In this document: positions 24,873-33,791 of the stretch, in pieces
Layout of the letters: each line of letters starts with the position of its first letter
Numbering within the stretch: position 1 is the stretch's first letter
Assembly: GCA_964585685.1 (NCBI GenBank)
Contig: CAZPEP010000044.1
Span: 26,669 to 90,668 of the forward strand
Reading direction: 5' to 3'
DNA from: JALHVH01 sp964585685
GTDB taxonomy: Bacteria; Acidobacteriota; Aminicenantia; Aminicenantales; Saccharicenantaceae
DNA: 64,000 nt
The notes under the pieces: generated by a model
Seen by the model: the letters and a program-made list of their open reading frames with translations, nothing else
Database searches by the model: none
What the model was told of the DNA's origin: nothing
Program-made: the position numbers and the translations under genes

Positions 24873-26035
24873 AGATCCTCATGCTCGCCCCCGAGCCGTT
24901 CTTCCAGCCTCGGGGAACCCCCATAAGCGTCTATTTCCGGAACGCAGCGCTCACCGCCCTCGGCCATGAAGTCGACCTCGTCACCTACCCCCTGGGCGAG
25001 GACGTAAAGATGGCCAATCTAAGGATCTTCCGCTTGCCGAACTTCCTCTGCCTCGGAAAGATCAAGATTGGCCCCTCTGCCGCCAAAGTCCCGCTCGACG
25101 TGGCCCTCACCCTGAAGGCCCTCGGCCTGATCCTCCGTTCGCGCTATGACCTCGTCTACTCCCACGAGGAAGCGGCTTTCCCCGGCATCCTCCTGAGCAA
25201 GCTCGCCCGTATTCCCCATCTCTACGACATGCACTCGAGCCTGCCCCAGCAGCTCGAAAACTTCGAGTTCACGAGATCGCCCCTGCTCAAACGGCTCTTC
25301 ACCCGCATGGAGCGATTCATTCTCAGGAACTCGCACGCTGTCATCGTGATCTGCCCCGACCTCATGAACAAGGTCCGGGCCGAGGGCTTCGGAGACAAGA
25401 CCATCCTCATCGAGAACGTCCTCGATTTCCCCGCCCCTGAAACCGGCCCGGGAGAGTTCGAGCTCATGAAGCGCGAACTGGCCCCCGGCGGCGAAAAGAT
25501 CATCCTTTACGCCGGGAACTTCGGGCCTTATCAAGGTGTGTCGCTGCTCGTCGAAGCCGCGGCCCATATCCGGGAGAAGGCTATCCTCGTCCTTCTCGGC
25601 GGGAGCCCGGCCGAACGGGCGGAACTCGAGACCAAAGCCGCCGGGCTCGGCGTTGCGGACCGGGTCGTCGTCCTCGACAGGGTCGCCCCCACCCGCGTCC
25701 CGCTGTTCGTGAAGGCCGCCGACGTCCTCGTCTCGCCTAGGATGACGGGCACGAACACGCCCCTGAAGATTTATTCCTTCCTCAAGTCGGGCAAGCCGCT
25801 CGTCGCGACGCGGCTCTATACACACACCCAGGTCCTAGACGACACGATCTCCGTCCTGGTCGAGGCGACGCCGGAGGCCATGGCCGCAGGGTTGGATTTC
25901 GCGCTGACGGACCCGGAAGCGGGGCGGCGGGCCGCGGCGGCCGCGGCGCTCGCGAAGCGGGAATACACGTTCGCGGCCTACCGGGACAGGATCGTTCGAT
26001 GTCTCGGGATGGCCATGGAGAACTTCGGGCGGTAG
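24869..26035 (+). CDS. Glycosyltransferase, GT4 type
   Basis: 388 residues, GT-B fold. The N-terminus has MLAPEPFFQPRGTPISVYFR with the acceptor-side loop. The donor half has IILYAGNFGPYQGVSLLVEA and VLLGGSPAERAELE; the nucleotide-sugar region MTGTNTPLKIYSFLKSGKPL replaces the standard E-x7-E. ATG overlaps the GT2 stop (ATGA). Donor and acceptor unknown. Confidence 0.82.
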   Translation: MKILMLAPEPFFQPRGTPISVYFRNAALTALGHEVDLVTYPLGEDVKMANLRIFRLPNFLCLGKIKIGPSAAKVPLDVALTLKALGLILRSRYDLVYSHEEAAFPGILLSKLARIPHLYDMHSSLPQQLENFEFTRSPLLKRLFTRMERFILRNSHAVIVICPDLMNKVRAEGFGDKTILIENVLDFPAPETGPGEFELMKRELAPGGEKIILYAGNFGPYQGVSLLVEAAAHIREKAILVLLGGSPAERAELETKAAGLGVADRVVVLDRVAPTRVPLFVKAADVLVSPRMTGTNTPLKIYSFLKSGKPLVATRLYTHTQVLDDTISVLVEATPEAMAAGLDFALTDPEAGRRAAAAAALAKREYTFAAYRDRIVRCLGMAMENFGR

Positions 26036-26045
26036 GAGCCTTCGG

Positions 26046-27014
26046 ATGCAGGCATTCGTCACGGGCGCGTCCGGATTCATCGGGGCCCATCTCGTCCGCC
26101 GCCTGGCGGCGGGCGGTTGGAAGGTCCGCGTTCTTGTCCATACGAGTCCCGTTTCTCTCGTCCCGGGCCTCGAGACCGTCTACGGCGATATCCGAGACCC
26201 CGGCTCCTGGAAGGAAGCCCTCGCGGGGACGAACGTCCTCTTCCATTTGGCGGCGGCCCTCGGCTCTTCCCGCCTCTCCGGGGACGAGTTCCTGAAGATC
26301 AACGCCCTGGGAACGGAAGCCCTCCTCGGGGCGGCTCAGGAAACCGGCGTCGGAAAGACCGTCCACGTCAGTTCGGCCGGCGTCATCGGTGCGGTCAAGC
26401 CCGGGGCGATCGCAGATGAAGGCATGTCTCCGAACCCCCGGAACGACTACGACCGGAGCAAGGTCGAGGCGGAACGGATCGCCATGGACTTCGCGGGGCG
26501 CGGGATGGACCTCGTCATCGCCCGGCCCGGCTGGGTTTACGGACCCGGTGACCACCGGACCTTAAAGATCATCAAGGCCGTCGCCGACCGCCGGTTCGCC
26601 CTCGTCGCGCCGGACCACGGCCGGCAAACCCCCGTCTTCATCGGCGATCTTGTCGACGGCCTCCTGCTCGCGGCCGAAAAAGGAAAACGCGGGGAGATCT
26701 ATCACCTGACGGGAGACGAGGTGCTCACGGTCCGCCGCATGGCCGCGGTCCTCGCAGACGCCTGCGGCGTCCCGGTCCCGAAGCTGCGCATCCCCGTGCT
26801 TCCGGCGAAGCTCGCCGCCTGGGCGCTCGAAAAGGCCTTCGCGCCATTCGGGAGGGAAGCCCCGCTCAACCGGTCGAGGCTTGCCTTCTTCATCCACCCC
26901 AAAGCTCTGTCGAACGAAAAGGCCCGGCGCGAGCTCGGCTTCCGGCCGGAAGTCGATTTCCGGACGGGGATGGCCCGGGCGGTCGCCTGGTACCGGCAGC
27001 AGGGCTGGCTATAG
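26046..27014 (+). CDS. NAD-dependent sugar epimerase/dehydratase family protein (extended SDR)
   Basis: 322 residues. Rossmann motif TGASGFIGAHLVRRL (residues 6-20), Ser from VSSAGV and the catalytic pair YDRSK (Tyr-x3-Lys, near residue 138). Relatives include UDP-galactose 4-epimerases, dihydroflavonol reductases and hopanoid-associated epimerases; the substrate cannot be settled here. AGGAG lies upstream of ATG 26046, 10 bases after the previous gene. Confidence 0.82.
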   Translation: MQAFVTGASGFIGAHLVRRLAAGGWKVRVLVHTSPVSLVPGLETVYGDIRDPGSWKEALAGTNVLFHLAAALGSSRLSGDEFLKINALGTEALLGAAQETGVGKTVHVSSAGVIGAVKPGAIADEGMSPNPRNDYDRSKVEAERIAMDFAGRGMDLVIARPGWVYGPGDHRTLKIIKAVADRRFALVAPDHGRQTPVFIGDLVDGLLLAAEKGKRGEIYHLTGDEVLTVRRMAAVLADACGVPVPKLRIPVLPAKLAAWALEKAFAPFGREAPLNRSRLAFFIHPKALSNEKARRELGFRPEVDFRTGMARAVAWYRQQGWL

Positions 27015-27036
27015 GCCGACCCGGTCCCGTCTCTAG

Positions 27037-27055
27037 TTCTTTTCACGGAAAAGAA
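27037..27055 (+). terminator. Weak terminator-like hairpin
   Basis: Perfect 8-base stem TTCTTTTC/GAAAAGAA with loop ACG, followed after a few bases by CTCTTTTTC. It lies between convergent genes. The stem is AT-rich, so termination strength is doubtful. The remainder of the 27015-27172 gap shows nothing else. Confidence 0.3.
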
Positions 27056-27172
27056 GACCTCTTTTTCATCTGAATTTCCAATCTACCAACCGAATCGAAC
27101 AAGATATGAACACCACGGGGATTTGGGAGCATCAAACTAAAGTAAGGTTAGAGGCCTAGGATTCGGAGCTCG

Positions 27173-27928
27173 TCAGGCCCCGGGGTCGCGGCGGTCATGG
27201 ATCTTGAGTTGGCGCACACCGCGGGCGAAGGAAAATTCGGGAACGGGCCCCGTGACCACCGACCCGGCTCCGACGACGCTGCTCCGGCCGACGGTGACGC
27301 CGTCGAGGACGAGGACGCCCGCCCCGAGCCAAACGTCGTCGTCGATCCGGATCCCGTTCTTCGAGAGCGACGGCTGGAACATGACGGGCTTCGCGAGGTC
27401 CGCAAAACTGTGGTTGCCGCCGGCCACGAGGTAGCAATTTCCGGCCAGGATGCAGTATTTCCCGAGGCGCACCTCGGTCTCCGAGAGGATCGTGCAGTTG
27501 GCAGAGACGTTGCAGTAATCCCCCAAGTATATGGACCCTTCCTTGCAACTCAGGATGGCGTTCCGGCCGATGTAGGCGTTCTCCCCGATGACGATGCCCT
27601 CGTTCGCCGAGCCCTTGGCGTCGAGGACCGCGCGGTCGTCGACGAATGTCCCAGCGCCGACACTGATCTTGTGGGGATGGCGGATAGTGATCCCCCTGCC
27701 GAAGACGCACCCTTTCCCGACCGACTTGAAGAGGCACGGATAGAAGACCTTCCGGAGGAAATAGCCGAAGGCGCCCGGGGCGTCGGACACGCACGACGTG
27801 ACGAACTCATACTTGAGGAGGCTCCAGATTCCCTTCCGGCCAGGGAAGATCTCCATGTATTTAGCGGTCAGGGACCGGTCCCCTGCCAGGAGCTCCTTAT
27901 GGATGCTGCCGCGGAATTCTTCGTTCAC
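27173..27928 (-). CDS. Hexapeptide-repeat (left-handed beta-helix) acyltransferase
   Basis: 251 residues. Repeated hexapeptide units (for example IVIGENAYIGRNAI and GVTVGRSSVVGAGSVV) build a left-handed beta-helix over about residues 70-240. The NHSF segment (GGNHSF) supplies the His expected for acetyl-CoA-dependent O-acetylation, as in WbbJ/NodL-type sugar acetyltransferases. The helical N-terminus (about 1-65) is unusual in length. Start GTG 27928 is preceded by GAGGTGG. It likely decorates a surface glycan. Confidence 0.8.
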   Translation of the reverse strand: MNEEFRGSIHKELLAGDRSLTAKYMEIFPGRKGIWSLLKYEFVTSCVSDAPGAFGYFLRKVFYPCLFKSVGKGCVFGRGITIRHPHKISVGAGTFVDDRAVLDAKGSANEGIVIGENAYIGRNAILSCKEGSIYLGDYCNVSANCTILSETEVRLGKYCILAGNCYLVAGGNHSFADLAKPVMFQPSLSKNGIRIDDDVWLGAGVLVLDGVTVGRSSVVGAGSVVTGPVPEFSFARGVRQLKIHDRRDPGA

Positions 27929-27957
27929 GCTCCACCTCTGTTCGTGATCCCGGCATC

Positions 27958-27966
27958 ATTATAACA
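27958..27966 (-). promoter_or_regulatory. Extended -10 promoter for the acyltransferase gene
   Basis: Minus-strand TGTTATAAT (perfect -10 box at plus 27958-27963 with extended TGT). A conventional leader of about 23 bases with a ribosome site precedes GTG 27928. It is divergent from the promoter of the heptosyltransferase-like gene. Confidence 0.55.
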
Positions 27967-27980
27967 CGGGGCCGAGCCGA

Positions 27981-28009
27981 TTGTCTTCGCAGGGGAAATA
28001 TGGCATAAA
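27981..28009 (+). promoter_or_regulatory. Probable promoter for the GT9 gene
   Basis: TTGTCT at 27981-27986 and CATAAA at 28004-28009, 17-base spacer. The TTG of the -35 box happens to be in frame with the downstream gene, which makes a misleading upstream start. Confidence 0.4.
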
Positions 28010-28028
28010 TAGGGGCGGAAACGCCGCC

Positions 28029-29141
28029 ATGACGAGCCCCATCAACAACGACTGCGCCCATTTCCGCGGGGATAAGCCCTGCGGGTTCAAGCGTCTCTGC
28101 GGGGATTGTCCCGAATACGACCCTCTCGGCGCGCGGACGAAGGTCCTCGTCCTCAAGTGCCGGGCCCAGGGAGACGTCCTGAGGACGACCGCCCTCCTGC
28201 CGGGTCTAAAGCGGAAGTACCCAAGGGGCCACGTCACCTGGCTCGTGGACGGCGAGAGCATCGATCTCCTGGTGGGCAATCCGCTCGTGGACGCCGTCCT
28301 CCCCTTCGGGTTGGAAGCGACCCTGCCGCTCGAGGTTCGGGAATTCGACGTCCTCGTCTGCCTCGATAAGGAACCGGGGATAGCGGCCCTCGCGACGAAG
28401 GTCCGGGCCGTACGAAAGTACGGGTTCGGGATGAACGCCCATGGGAACCTCTCGGCCTTCAACGATGCCGCGGCCTATGCCCTGCGGCTGGGGATCGACG
28501 ACGACCTCAAGTACCGGACGAACCTGAAGACCTACCAGGAGATCGCGGCCGAGGCGGCGGAGGTCGAATACGCACGGGACGAATACGTCTACGAGCTCGG
28601 GGACGAAGAAAAGCGGAAGGCCCGGGAGTTCATGAAGACGCATGGCATCGACGCCTCCCGGCCGACCGTCGGGCTCAACACGGGCGCGGGAACGAAATTC
28701 GAGACCAAGCAATGGCCGGCGGAGCACTATCGGGAGCTCGTCCGCGGCCTGGCCGATGAGCTCGGCGCGAACGTATTCCTCCTTGGCGGACCAAGGGAAG
28801 AGGCGCTTAACACGACCATCACCGCGGGGGCTCCGCCTCGGGTCTACAACACCGGAAACAGCCACTCTCTTCCCGACTTCGCCGGCTTTATCTCCCTGAT
28901 GGACGTCCTCGTCACCTCGGATACGCTGGGCATGCACCTGGCCATCGCCTTGAAAAAGAAAGTCGTTGCCCTGTTCGGCCCGACCTGCCCTCAGGAGATC
29001 GACCTCTATGATCGCGGCGTGAAGCTCTTCACGGGGGCCGCGTGCGCTCCGTGCTACAAACAGACCTGCCCGGATGCCGTCTGCATGAAGGGGATCCGGC
29101 CGGACCGGGTCCTCGAAGAGGTCGGGCGCCTTATCGCCTGA
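28029..29141 (+). CDS. Glycosyltransferase family 9, ADP-heptose:LPS heptosyltransferase-like
   Basis: 370 residues from ATG 28029. GT9 landmarks are KVLVLKCRAQGDVLRTTALL, VGLNTGAGTKFETKQWP and the donor region VTSDTLGMHLAIALKKKVVALFGPT. A short Cys-rich N-terminus (four Cys in about 22 residues: C9, C17, C23, C26) precedes the fold, and three further Cys occur near the C-terminus (CAPCYKQTC); a zinc site is possible. In-frame reading further upstream passes through the promoter and is rejected. Likely transfers heptose or a related sugar to LPS core; heptose use is supported by rfaE2 elsewhere in the window. Confidence 0.83.
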   Translation: MTSPINNDCAHFRGDKPCGFKRLCGDCPEYDPLGARTKVLVLKCRAQGDVLRTTALLPGLKRKYPRGHVTWLVDGESIDLLVGNPLVDAVLPFGLEATLPLEVREFDVLVCLDKEPGIAALATKVRAVRKYGFGMNAHGNLSAFNDAAAYALRLGIDDDLKYRTNLKTYQEIAAEAAEVEYARDEYVYELGDEEKRKAREFMKTHGIDASRPTVGLNTGAGTKFETKQWPAEHYRELVRGLADELGANVFLLGGPREEALNTTITAGAPPRVYNTGNSHSLPDFAGFISLMDVLVTSDTLGMHLAIALKKKVVALFGPTCPQEIDLYDRGVKLFTGAACAPCYKQTCPDAVCMKGIRPDRVLEEVGRLIA

Positions 29142-29146
29142 ACGTC

Positions 29147-29908
29147 ATGGCCGACGAACGCCGTCGCATCGTCGTGATGATCCCGACCTACAACGAGGCG
29201 GAGAACATCGCCGGCCTCGTGCGCGAGATCCTTTCCCTACCGATGGGCGCCGACCTGAGCGTCCTTGTCGTCGACGACGACTCCCCGGACGGGACCGGGC
29301 GCATCGCGAAAGCGCTGGGCCGGGAGGACGGCCATGTCCATGCCCTCATCCGGACGAAGCGGAGGGGCCGGGGGGCCGCCGGGATTGACGGGTTCAAGGC
29401 CGCCCTGGCCCTCGCACCGGACTTCGTCGTCGAGATGGACGGGGACTTCTCCCACCCTCCTCGGCACATCCCGGAACTGGTCGCGGCCATGGACCGGTAT
29501 GATGTCGTCCTGGGTTCGCGCTTCGTTCCGGGAGGCCGGGATGCAGACCGGGGCCTCGTCCGCAGGTTCATCACCCTCCTTGTCCGCCTATTCATCCGGA
29601 GGAAGTTCCGTTTCCAGGTGAAGGACGTTTCCTCGGGCTTCCGCTGTTTTCGGAGGGAGGTCCTCGAAGCCGTCGACCTCGACGACTGCATCTCGGTCGG
29701 CCCGTCCGTCGTCCTCGAGGTCCTGTACAAGGCTTCCCTCCGGGGCTTCCGGCTCGGCGAGATTCCCATCGTCTTTGTCGACCGGAAGAAAGGGAAGACC
29801 AAGCTCGATCTCCTCACGCTCGTCGAGACCCTGGTAACGGCCCTAAGGATTGAGCGCCGCTTCCGGCCGGTCCCCGGGTCCTCCCGGGAGGGCCCTGGTC
29901 AGACATGA
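29147..29908 (+). CDS. Polyprenol monophosphomannose synthase-like GT2 enzyme
   Basis: 253 residues. GT-A fold with VVMIPTYNEAENIAGLVREI (about 9-28), VVDDDSPDGT and VEMDGDFSHPP (metal-binding DGD). The pattern DVSSGFRCFRREVLE near residue 163 is typical of soluble dolichol/polyprenol-phosphate mannose synthases. No C-terminal membrane helices, unlike the GT2 at 23904. It starts 5 bases after the GT9 stop and overlaps rsmA by 4 bases. Confidence 0.83.
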   Translation: MADERRRIVVMIPTYNEAENIAGLVREILSLPMGADLSVLVVDDDSPDGTGRIAKALGREDGHVHALIRTKRRGRGAAGIDGFKAALALAPDFVVEMDGDFSHPPRHIPELVAAMDRYDVVLGSRFVPGGRDADRGLVRRFITLLVRLFIRRKFRFQVKDVSSGFRCFRREVLEAVDLDDCISVGPSVVLEVLYKASLRGFRLGEIPIVFVDRKKGKTKLDLLTLVETLVTALRIERRFRPVPGSSREGPGQT

Positions 29909-30732
29909 AAAGAACACGACGTCACGCCCTCGGCCAGCATTTTCTCGTCAACCGCTCCGTCCTCGACAAGATCGTCCGGACGATCGCCCCGGAGGCATCC
30001 GACGTCATCGTCGAGATCGGCCCGGGGAAGGGCGGCCTGACCTTCCTCCTCGCCGAGCGGGCGGGCCGCGTTATCGCCATCGAGAAGGACCCGGCCTTCA
30101 TCCCCCTCCTCAGGGAAAAGGCGGGCCCGAACCTGAGCGTCGTCGAGGCGGACATCCTCAAAACGGACTTCGTGAGCCTTCTCGAGGACGCGGGCGGCGC
30201 GTTCGGACGGGCGAAGCTCGTCGGGAACCTCCCCTATTCCGTGTCCTCTCCCATCCTGTTCATGGCCCTCGCCGCCCACGCCATATTCGCGAAGTGCGTC
30301 TTCCTCATCCAGAAGGAGGTCGCCGAAAGGGTCTGCGGCCGGCCGGGCACCAAGGACCATGCGCCCATATCCATCCTCCTCCAGAATCGCTTCGAGGCTC
30401 GCATCGAATTCCGCGTCTCCCCGGGGTCCTTCTCCCCGCCGCCCAAGGTCGATTCGGCTCTCCTCTCCCTGACGCGCCGGGAAACGTCGCTCTTTCGCTT
30501 CGACGACGAGGACAGGTTCCGCGCCTTCCTCCGCGCGGCCTTCGCTCACCGCCGGAAGCTGCTCGCCAAAAACCTTGAAATGAGCGGCCTCCCCCGCGCC
30601 CGCATCGAAGCGGCCTACGGCGCCCTCGGGCTCGCCCGCAACGCCCGCGCCGAAGAGCTCCCCGCCAACCGCCTCGTCACCCTCTACCGCGCTCTTTACG
30701 AATCTCCGGACAGCGCTGTTCCAACGTCCTGA
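29905..30732 (+). CDS. rsmA: 16S rRNA (adenine1518/1519-N6)-dimethyltransferase
   Basis: 275 residues. The KsgA family is clear from ALGQHFLVNRSVLDKIV at the N-terminus, the SAM loop VEIGPGKGGLTF and the catalytic motif NLPYSVSSPI. It methylates A1518 and A1519 in the 30S subunit, a late assembly checkpoint. It is translationally coupled (ATGA) to the upstream GT2 gene. Confidence 0.95.
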   Translation: MKRTRRHALGQHFLVNRSVLDKIVRTIAPEASDVIVEIGPGKGGLTFLLAERAGRVIAIEKDPAFIPLLREKAGPNLSVVEADILKTDFVSLLEDAGGAFGRAKLVGNLPYSVSSPILFMALAAHAIFAKCVFLIQKEVAERVCGRPGTKDHAPISILLQNRFEARIEFRVSPGSFSPPPKVDSALLSLTRRETSLFRFDDEDRFRAFLRAAFAHRRKLLAKNLEMSGLPRARIEAAYGALGLARNARAEELPANRLVTLYRALYESPDSAVPTS

Positions 30733-30764
30733 GAATGGGATCGCCTTCTCAATGGTCGATTGAA

Positions 30765-30793
30765 TTGCGTGCCCGCTTTTTACATGTTATAAA
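30765..30793 (+). promoter_or_regulatory. Candidate promoter for the second radical SAM gene
   Basis: TTGCGT at 30765-30770, TATAAA at 30788-30793, spacer 17. The start would fall near 30800, with a 15-base leader that lacks a Shine-Dalgarno sequence. Confidence 0.4.
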
Positions 30794-30814
30794 TGACGGC
30801 GGGATATTACGTCC

Positions 30815-31792
30815 ATGACGAAGCTCGAGTACTACCGGAGGCTGTGGGCCATCTTCCGGGCCTACAGGAAGAGGGAAACGATCCTCCCCTATCTCCCCAT
30901 CCGGCTCTGGATCGAACCGACGAGTTTCTGCAACCTCAAGTGCGTCATGTGCCCGAACAAGGACCTTGACCGGAGGGACAAGGGCTATATGCCGCTCGAG
31001 CTCTTCCGGAAGATCGTCGACGAGGCCGCCGGGTTCGTCCACGAGGCCAACCTCATCCACCGAGGCGAATCCCTCCTTCACCCGGATTTCTTCGAGATGG
31101 TCCGGGCCGCGAGCGCGGCGGGGATCGTGACCAAGCTCCACACGAACGCCACACTCCTTGACGCAGACAAGGCCCATCGGCTTATCGAAGCGGGGCTCCA
31201 TCAGCTGACCTTCTCCTTCGACGGCTACGACAAGGCCACCTACGAGCGCATCCGGGTCAACGGCACGTTCGAGAAGACCATCGAGAACATCCGCAGCTTC
31301 CACCGGGTGCGGAAAGAGCTCGGGGCGAAGAGGCCGCGCACGATCCTGGAGCTCATCGATTTCCCCGATATCTACCGGAACGTCGGCCGGCAGGAAAAGC
31401 GGGCATTCCTCGAAAGATTCAAGGAATTCCCGCCGGACAGGATCCGGATCAAGGACATGCATAACTGGGCGGGCGATATCGGCGGACCGGGAAAGGGCCG
31501 GACGTACGCACCGTGCACGTTCCCCTGGGCGTCCCTCATCGTCTTCTGGGACGGCCGGGTCCTCCCGTGCACCCAGGATTTTTTCGGGGACCTCGCGGTC
31601 GGCGACGCCGGCAAGTCGTCCTTGGCCGACATTTGGAACGGCGAGCGCATGGTCGAGATCCGAAAAAGGGCCGCCGAAGGGGATATCAAGGACCTCGCCC
31701 CGTGCTCGGCCTGCGACCGGCCCTGGCGGGAAACGTTCCTCGGGGTGCCCAGGGAATACATCTGGAAGCTCCTCCTGCGCCGGATGCCCTGA
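30815..31792 (+). CDS. Radical SAM/SPASM protein
   Basis: 325 residues. Canonical cluster motif C39-x3-C43-x2-C46 (WIEPTSFCNLKCVMC) and a C-terminal SPASM-like Cys set (APCTFPW, LPCTQDFFGD, LAPCSACDRPW), implying auxiliary iron-sulfur clusters. Relatives act on peptides, sugars or lipids. Position among glycan genes suggests surface-polymer or lipid modification; the substrate cannot be assigned. Confidence 0.8.
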   Translation: MTKLEYYRRLWAIFRAYRKRETILPYLPIRLWIEPTSFCNLKCVMCPNKDLDRRDKGYMPLELFRKIVDEAAGFVHEANLIHRGESLLHPDFFEMVRAASAAGIVTKLHTNATLLDADKAHRLIEAGLHQLTFSFDGYDKATYERIRVNGTFEKTIENIRSFHRVRKELGAKRPRTILELIDFPDIYRNVGRQEKRAFLERFKEFPPDRIRIKDMHNWAGDIGGPGKGRTYAPCTFPWASLIVFWDGRVLPCTQDFFGDLAVGDAGKSSLADIWNGERMVEIRKRAAEGDIKDLAPCSACDRPWRETFLGVPREYIWKLLLRRMP

Positions 31793-31808
31793 TCCGGCCC
31801 TCGCCAAA

Positions 31809-31838
31809 TTGACACCCCTTTCGCGGCCGTGATATATT
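31809..31838 (+). promoter_or_regulatory. Promoter for the SGNH-like gene
   Basis: TTGACA at 31809-31814 and TATATT at 31833-31838, 18-base spacer. Predicted start about 31845, 5 bases before ATG 31850. An in-frame GTG at 31829 overlaps the spacer and -10 region and cannot be the start of this transcript. Confidence 0.6.
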
Positions 31839-31849
31839 CGGTCCGGAAA

Positions 31850-33778
31850 ATGAAGGTTTCGAACCTCGCCTCGGTGTTCCTGGTCCTTTCGTCGAGCCTT
31901 ATCCCGGCCTATCCGAGCGACAGGGCATGGTTCGCCATAAGCAGGCCAACCTCATCGCTCCCCCGCCTCAAGGAGGACCGGGCCGGAGCCCTGCGCGCCC
32001 TTTGGCTCGAAGGCGGGGAAGGCGGGAGCTCGATCGTACTCGGACGCGTCGGCGGTGACTCCGTCGAGAGGGACGGCATCGTGGCGGCAACGAACGGGAC
32101 CGCTCTTTCCCCCGATTTCGATTTCGACGCCCTCAACAGGCCCTGGGTCGCCTGGATAGACAATGCCGGGGAAACGCCCCGGGTCTGCGTCCGGGAGCCC
32201 GTCACGAACCGGACATGGAGGATCAGCCCTCCGTCCCTCCTCTCCGCCTCCAGGGTTAAGGTCCTGGCGGGAGGCCCGTCGGAGGTTTGGGTCTTCTGGA
32301 CGGGGCACGACCTCGGCCGGGACGAAACGTTCTTCCGCCGCTTCAACGGAGCGGCGTGGTCGCCAACCGCGCGGCTCCACGCGGACAGCGCTTCTCCCCG
32401 GATCCTGATGGATGCGGTGTTGAGCCCGGACGGGCGCCCATGGGTCGTCTGGTCCCGTTATGACGGGGAGGATTACGAGGTCTACGGCTCCCGGTGGGAA
32501 GGGGCCGGATGGTCAGGCGAGGAAACGCTCACGGACGACACGGGTTCCGACGCCTGGCCCGGCATCGTTTGCCTCCGAGGCTCTCTCCCTGCCGTCGTCT
32601 GGGCCAACGTCCACGGACGGGCGAACTCCCTGCGCGCCCGAGTATTCGCCGCAGGCTCATGGGGGCCGACGCTCGAACTCCTCGCCACGGGAGAAGAGAT
32701 CGCCGAACCCCGCGTCTCGACCCGCGAAGGAAGGCTCGTCATCGCCTGGAGGTCCGACGGGGAGATCCGCTCGATGACCCTGTCCTATGACCAGCTGAGG
32801 ACGCGGAGAAACCCCGCCCCGGAGGCGGGCGACCCTGCCCTCGCGGAGGTCGGGCGGGACGAGAACACGTACACGGCGTTCGGCGACGAGATCACGTACG
32901 GCTGGATCGACGGCGGCCCCGCCGTTGAGCTCGGCTACGTTCCGAGGCTCGAAACCCGCCTTACGGAGCGTTTCGGCTTTTCTGCGGTCGCCAACGAGGG
33001 TGTCCCCGGCGAGACCACGGTCAACGGTTTGGGCCGGATGAACGACGTCCTCGCGAGCAACCCTGGCCGCTACCTCCTTCTGATGGAGGGGACCAACGAC
33101 GTCGTCACGCCGGACCTTTCGCTTGACGCGAGCGCCTTCAACCTCGAGCAGATGGTCCTGAAGTGCGTCGACGCCGGCGTCCTTCCCGTCCTCTCGACCA
33201 TCATTCCGAGGAACGACTCCTATTGGAGCGACGCGCTCTTCCGGAAACGGATCGCCGGCCTCAACGACGAGGTCGCCCGGATCGCCCTGAACCTAAAACT
33301 CCCGTTCGTCGACATGTTCAACACCTTCCTGGATTTCCCCGAGGCCGACGGGGGCTGGCCCTCTCTGCTTTCCGACTACGCCCACCCCAACGAGCGGGGA
33401 TACGAGGTCATCGCCCGAACCTGGGCCGAGGCGATAGGGAGGATCCCTTTCCCCCCTTCCCCGATCACGGTCCGCCGTTCGACGGAGCGGTCCCTCCTCG
33501 CCAACCGGAAGGTCAATTACCTGACCTGGCGCCACAGCCAGAAGATCCGAAACCCGTTCCTGTTCCGAAGCTACAGGATCTTCAAGAAGGACCTGGCGGA
33601 GCCCATAGCTGAATACCGACTGATCGCCGTCCTCCCTTACTCGCCGTTCCACAACCCGCAGAAGTACAACGACCTCGATATCCTCGAGACCCACCGCTAC
33701 CGCTACGCCGTCTCCCTAGTCGCCGTCGACGGCATCGAGGGCCCCCTGTCCGACCCCGCGGACGAATTCGAACTGTGA
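31850..33778 (+). CDS. Exported beta-propeller/SGNH-like protein with Glu at the nucleophile position
   Basis: 642 residues with an N-terminal signal peptide (about 1-22). About residues 30-320 contain repeated Trp-rich blocks (WVAWID, WVFWTGHD, WVVWSRYDGED) suggesting a beta-propeller. About 340-540 is an SGNH/GDSL hydrolase fold: block I reads FGDEITYG, with Glu about 347 where the catalytic Ser normally stands. Block III GTND (Asn about 415) and block V DYAH (Asp about 509, His about 512) are intact. A C-terminal fibronectin-like stretch follows. It may be a binding protein or use altered chemistry. ATG 31850 is chosen because earlier starts lie in the promoter. Confidence 0.75.
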   Translation: MKVSNLASVFLVLSSSLIPAYPSDRAWFAISRPTSSLPRLKEDRAGALRALWLEGGEGGSSIVLGRVGGDSVERDGIVAATNGTALSPDFDFDALNRPWVAWIDNAGETPRVCVREPVTNRTWRISPPSLLSASRVKVLAGGPSEVWVFWTGHDLGRDETFFRRFNGAAWSPTARLHADSASPRILMDAVLSPDGRPWVVWSRYDGEDYEVYGSRWEGAGWSGEETLTDDTGSDAWPGIVCLRGSLPAVVWANVHGRANSLRARVFAAGSWGPTLELLATGEEIAEPRVSTREGRLVIAWRSDGEIRSMTLSYDQLRTRRNPAPEAGDPALAEVGRDENTYTAFGDEITYGWIDGGPAVELGYVPRLETRLTERFGFSAVANEGVPGETTVNGLGRMNDVLASNPGRYLLLMEGTNDVVTPDLSLDASAFNLEQMVLKCVDAGVLPVLSTIIPRNDSYWSDALFRKRIAGLNDEVARIALNLKLPFVDMFNTFLDFPEADGGWPSLLSDYAHPNERGYEVIARTWAEAIGRIPFPPSPITVRRSTERSLLANRKVNYLTWRHSQKIRNPFLFRSYRIFKKDLAEPIAEYRLIAVLPYSPFHNPQKYNDLDILETHRYRYAVSLVAVDGIEGPLSDPADEFEL

Positions 33779-33784
33779 TATAAT
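33776..33784 (+). promoter_or_regulatory. Extended -10 promoter, leaderless ftsK transcript
   Basis: TGATATAAT with a perfect TATAAT at 33779-33784, no -35 box. The predicted start is 33791, one base before the ATG at 33792. The promoter overlaps the stop codon of the upstream gene. Confidence 0.6.
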
Positions 33785-33791
33785 CCGGTCC

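Noticed and set aside
31829..31850. GTG at 31829 as the start of the SGNH-like protein
   Set aside because: It overlaps the promoter spacer and -10 region; ATG 31850 directly begins a good signal peptide.
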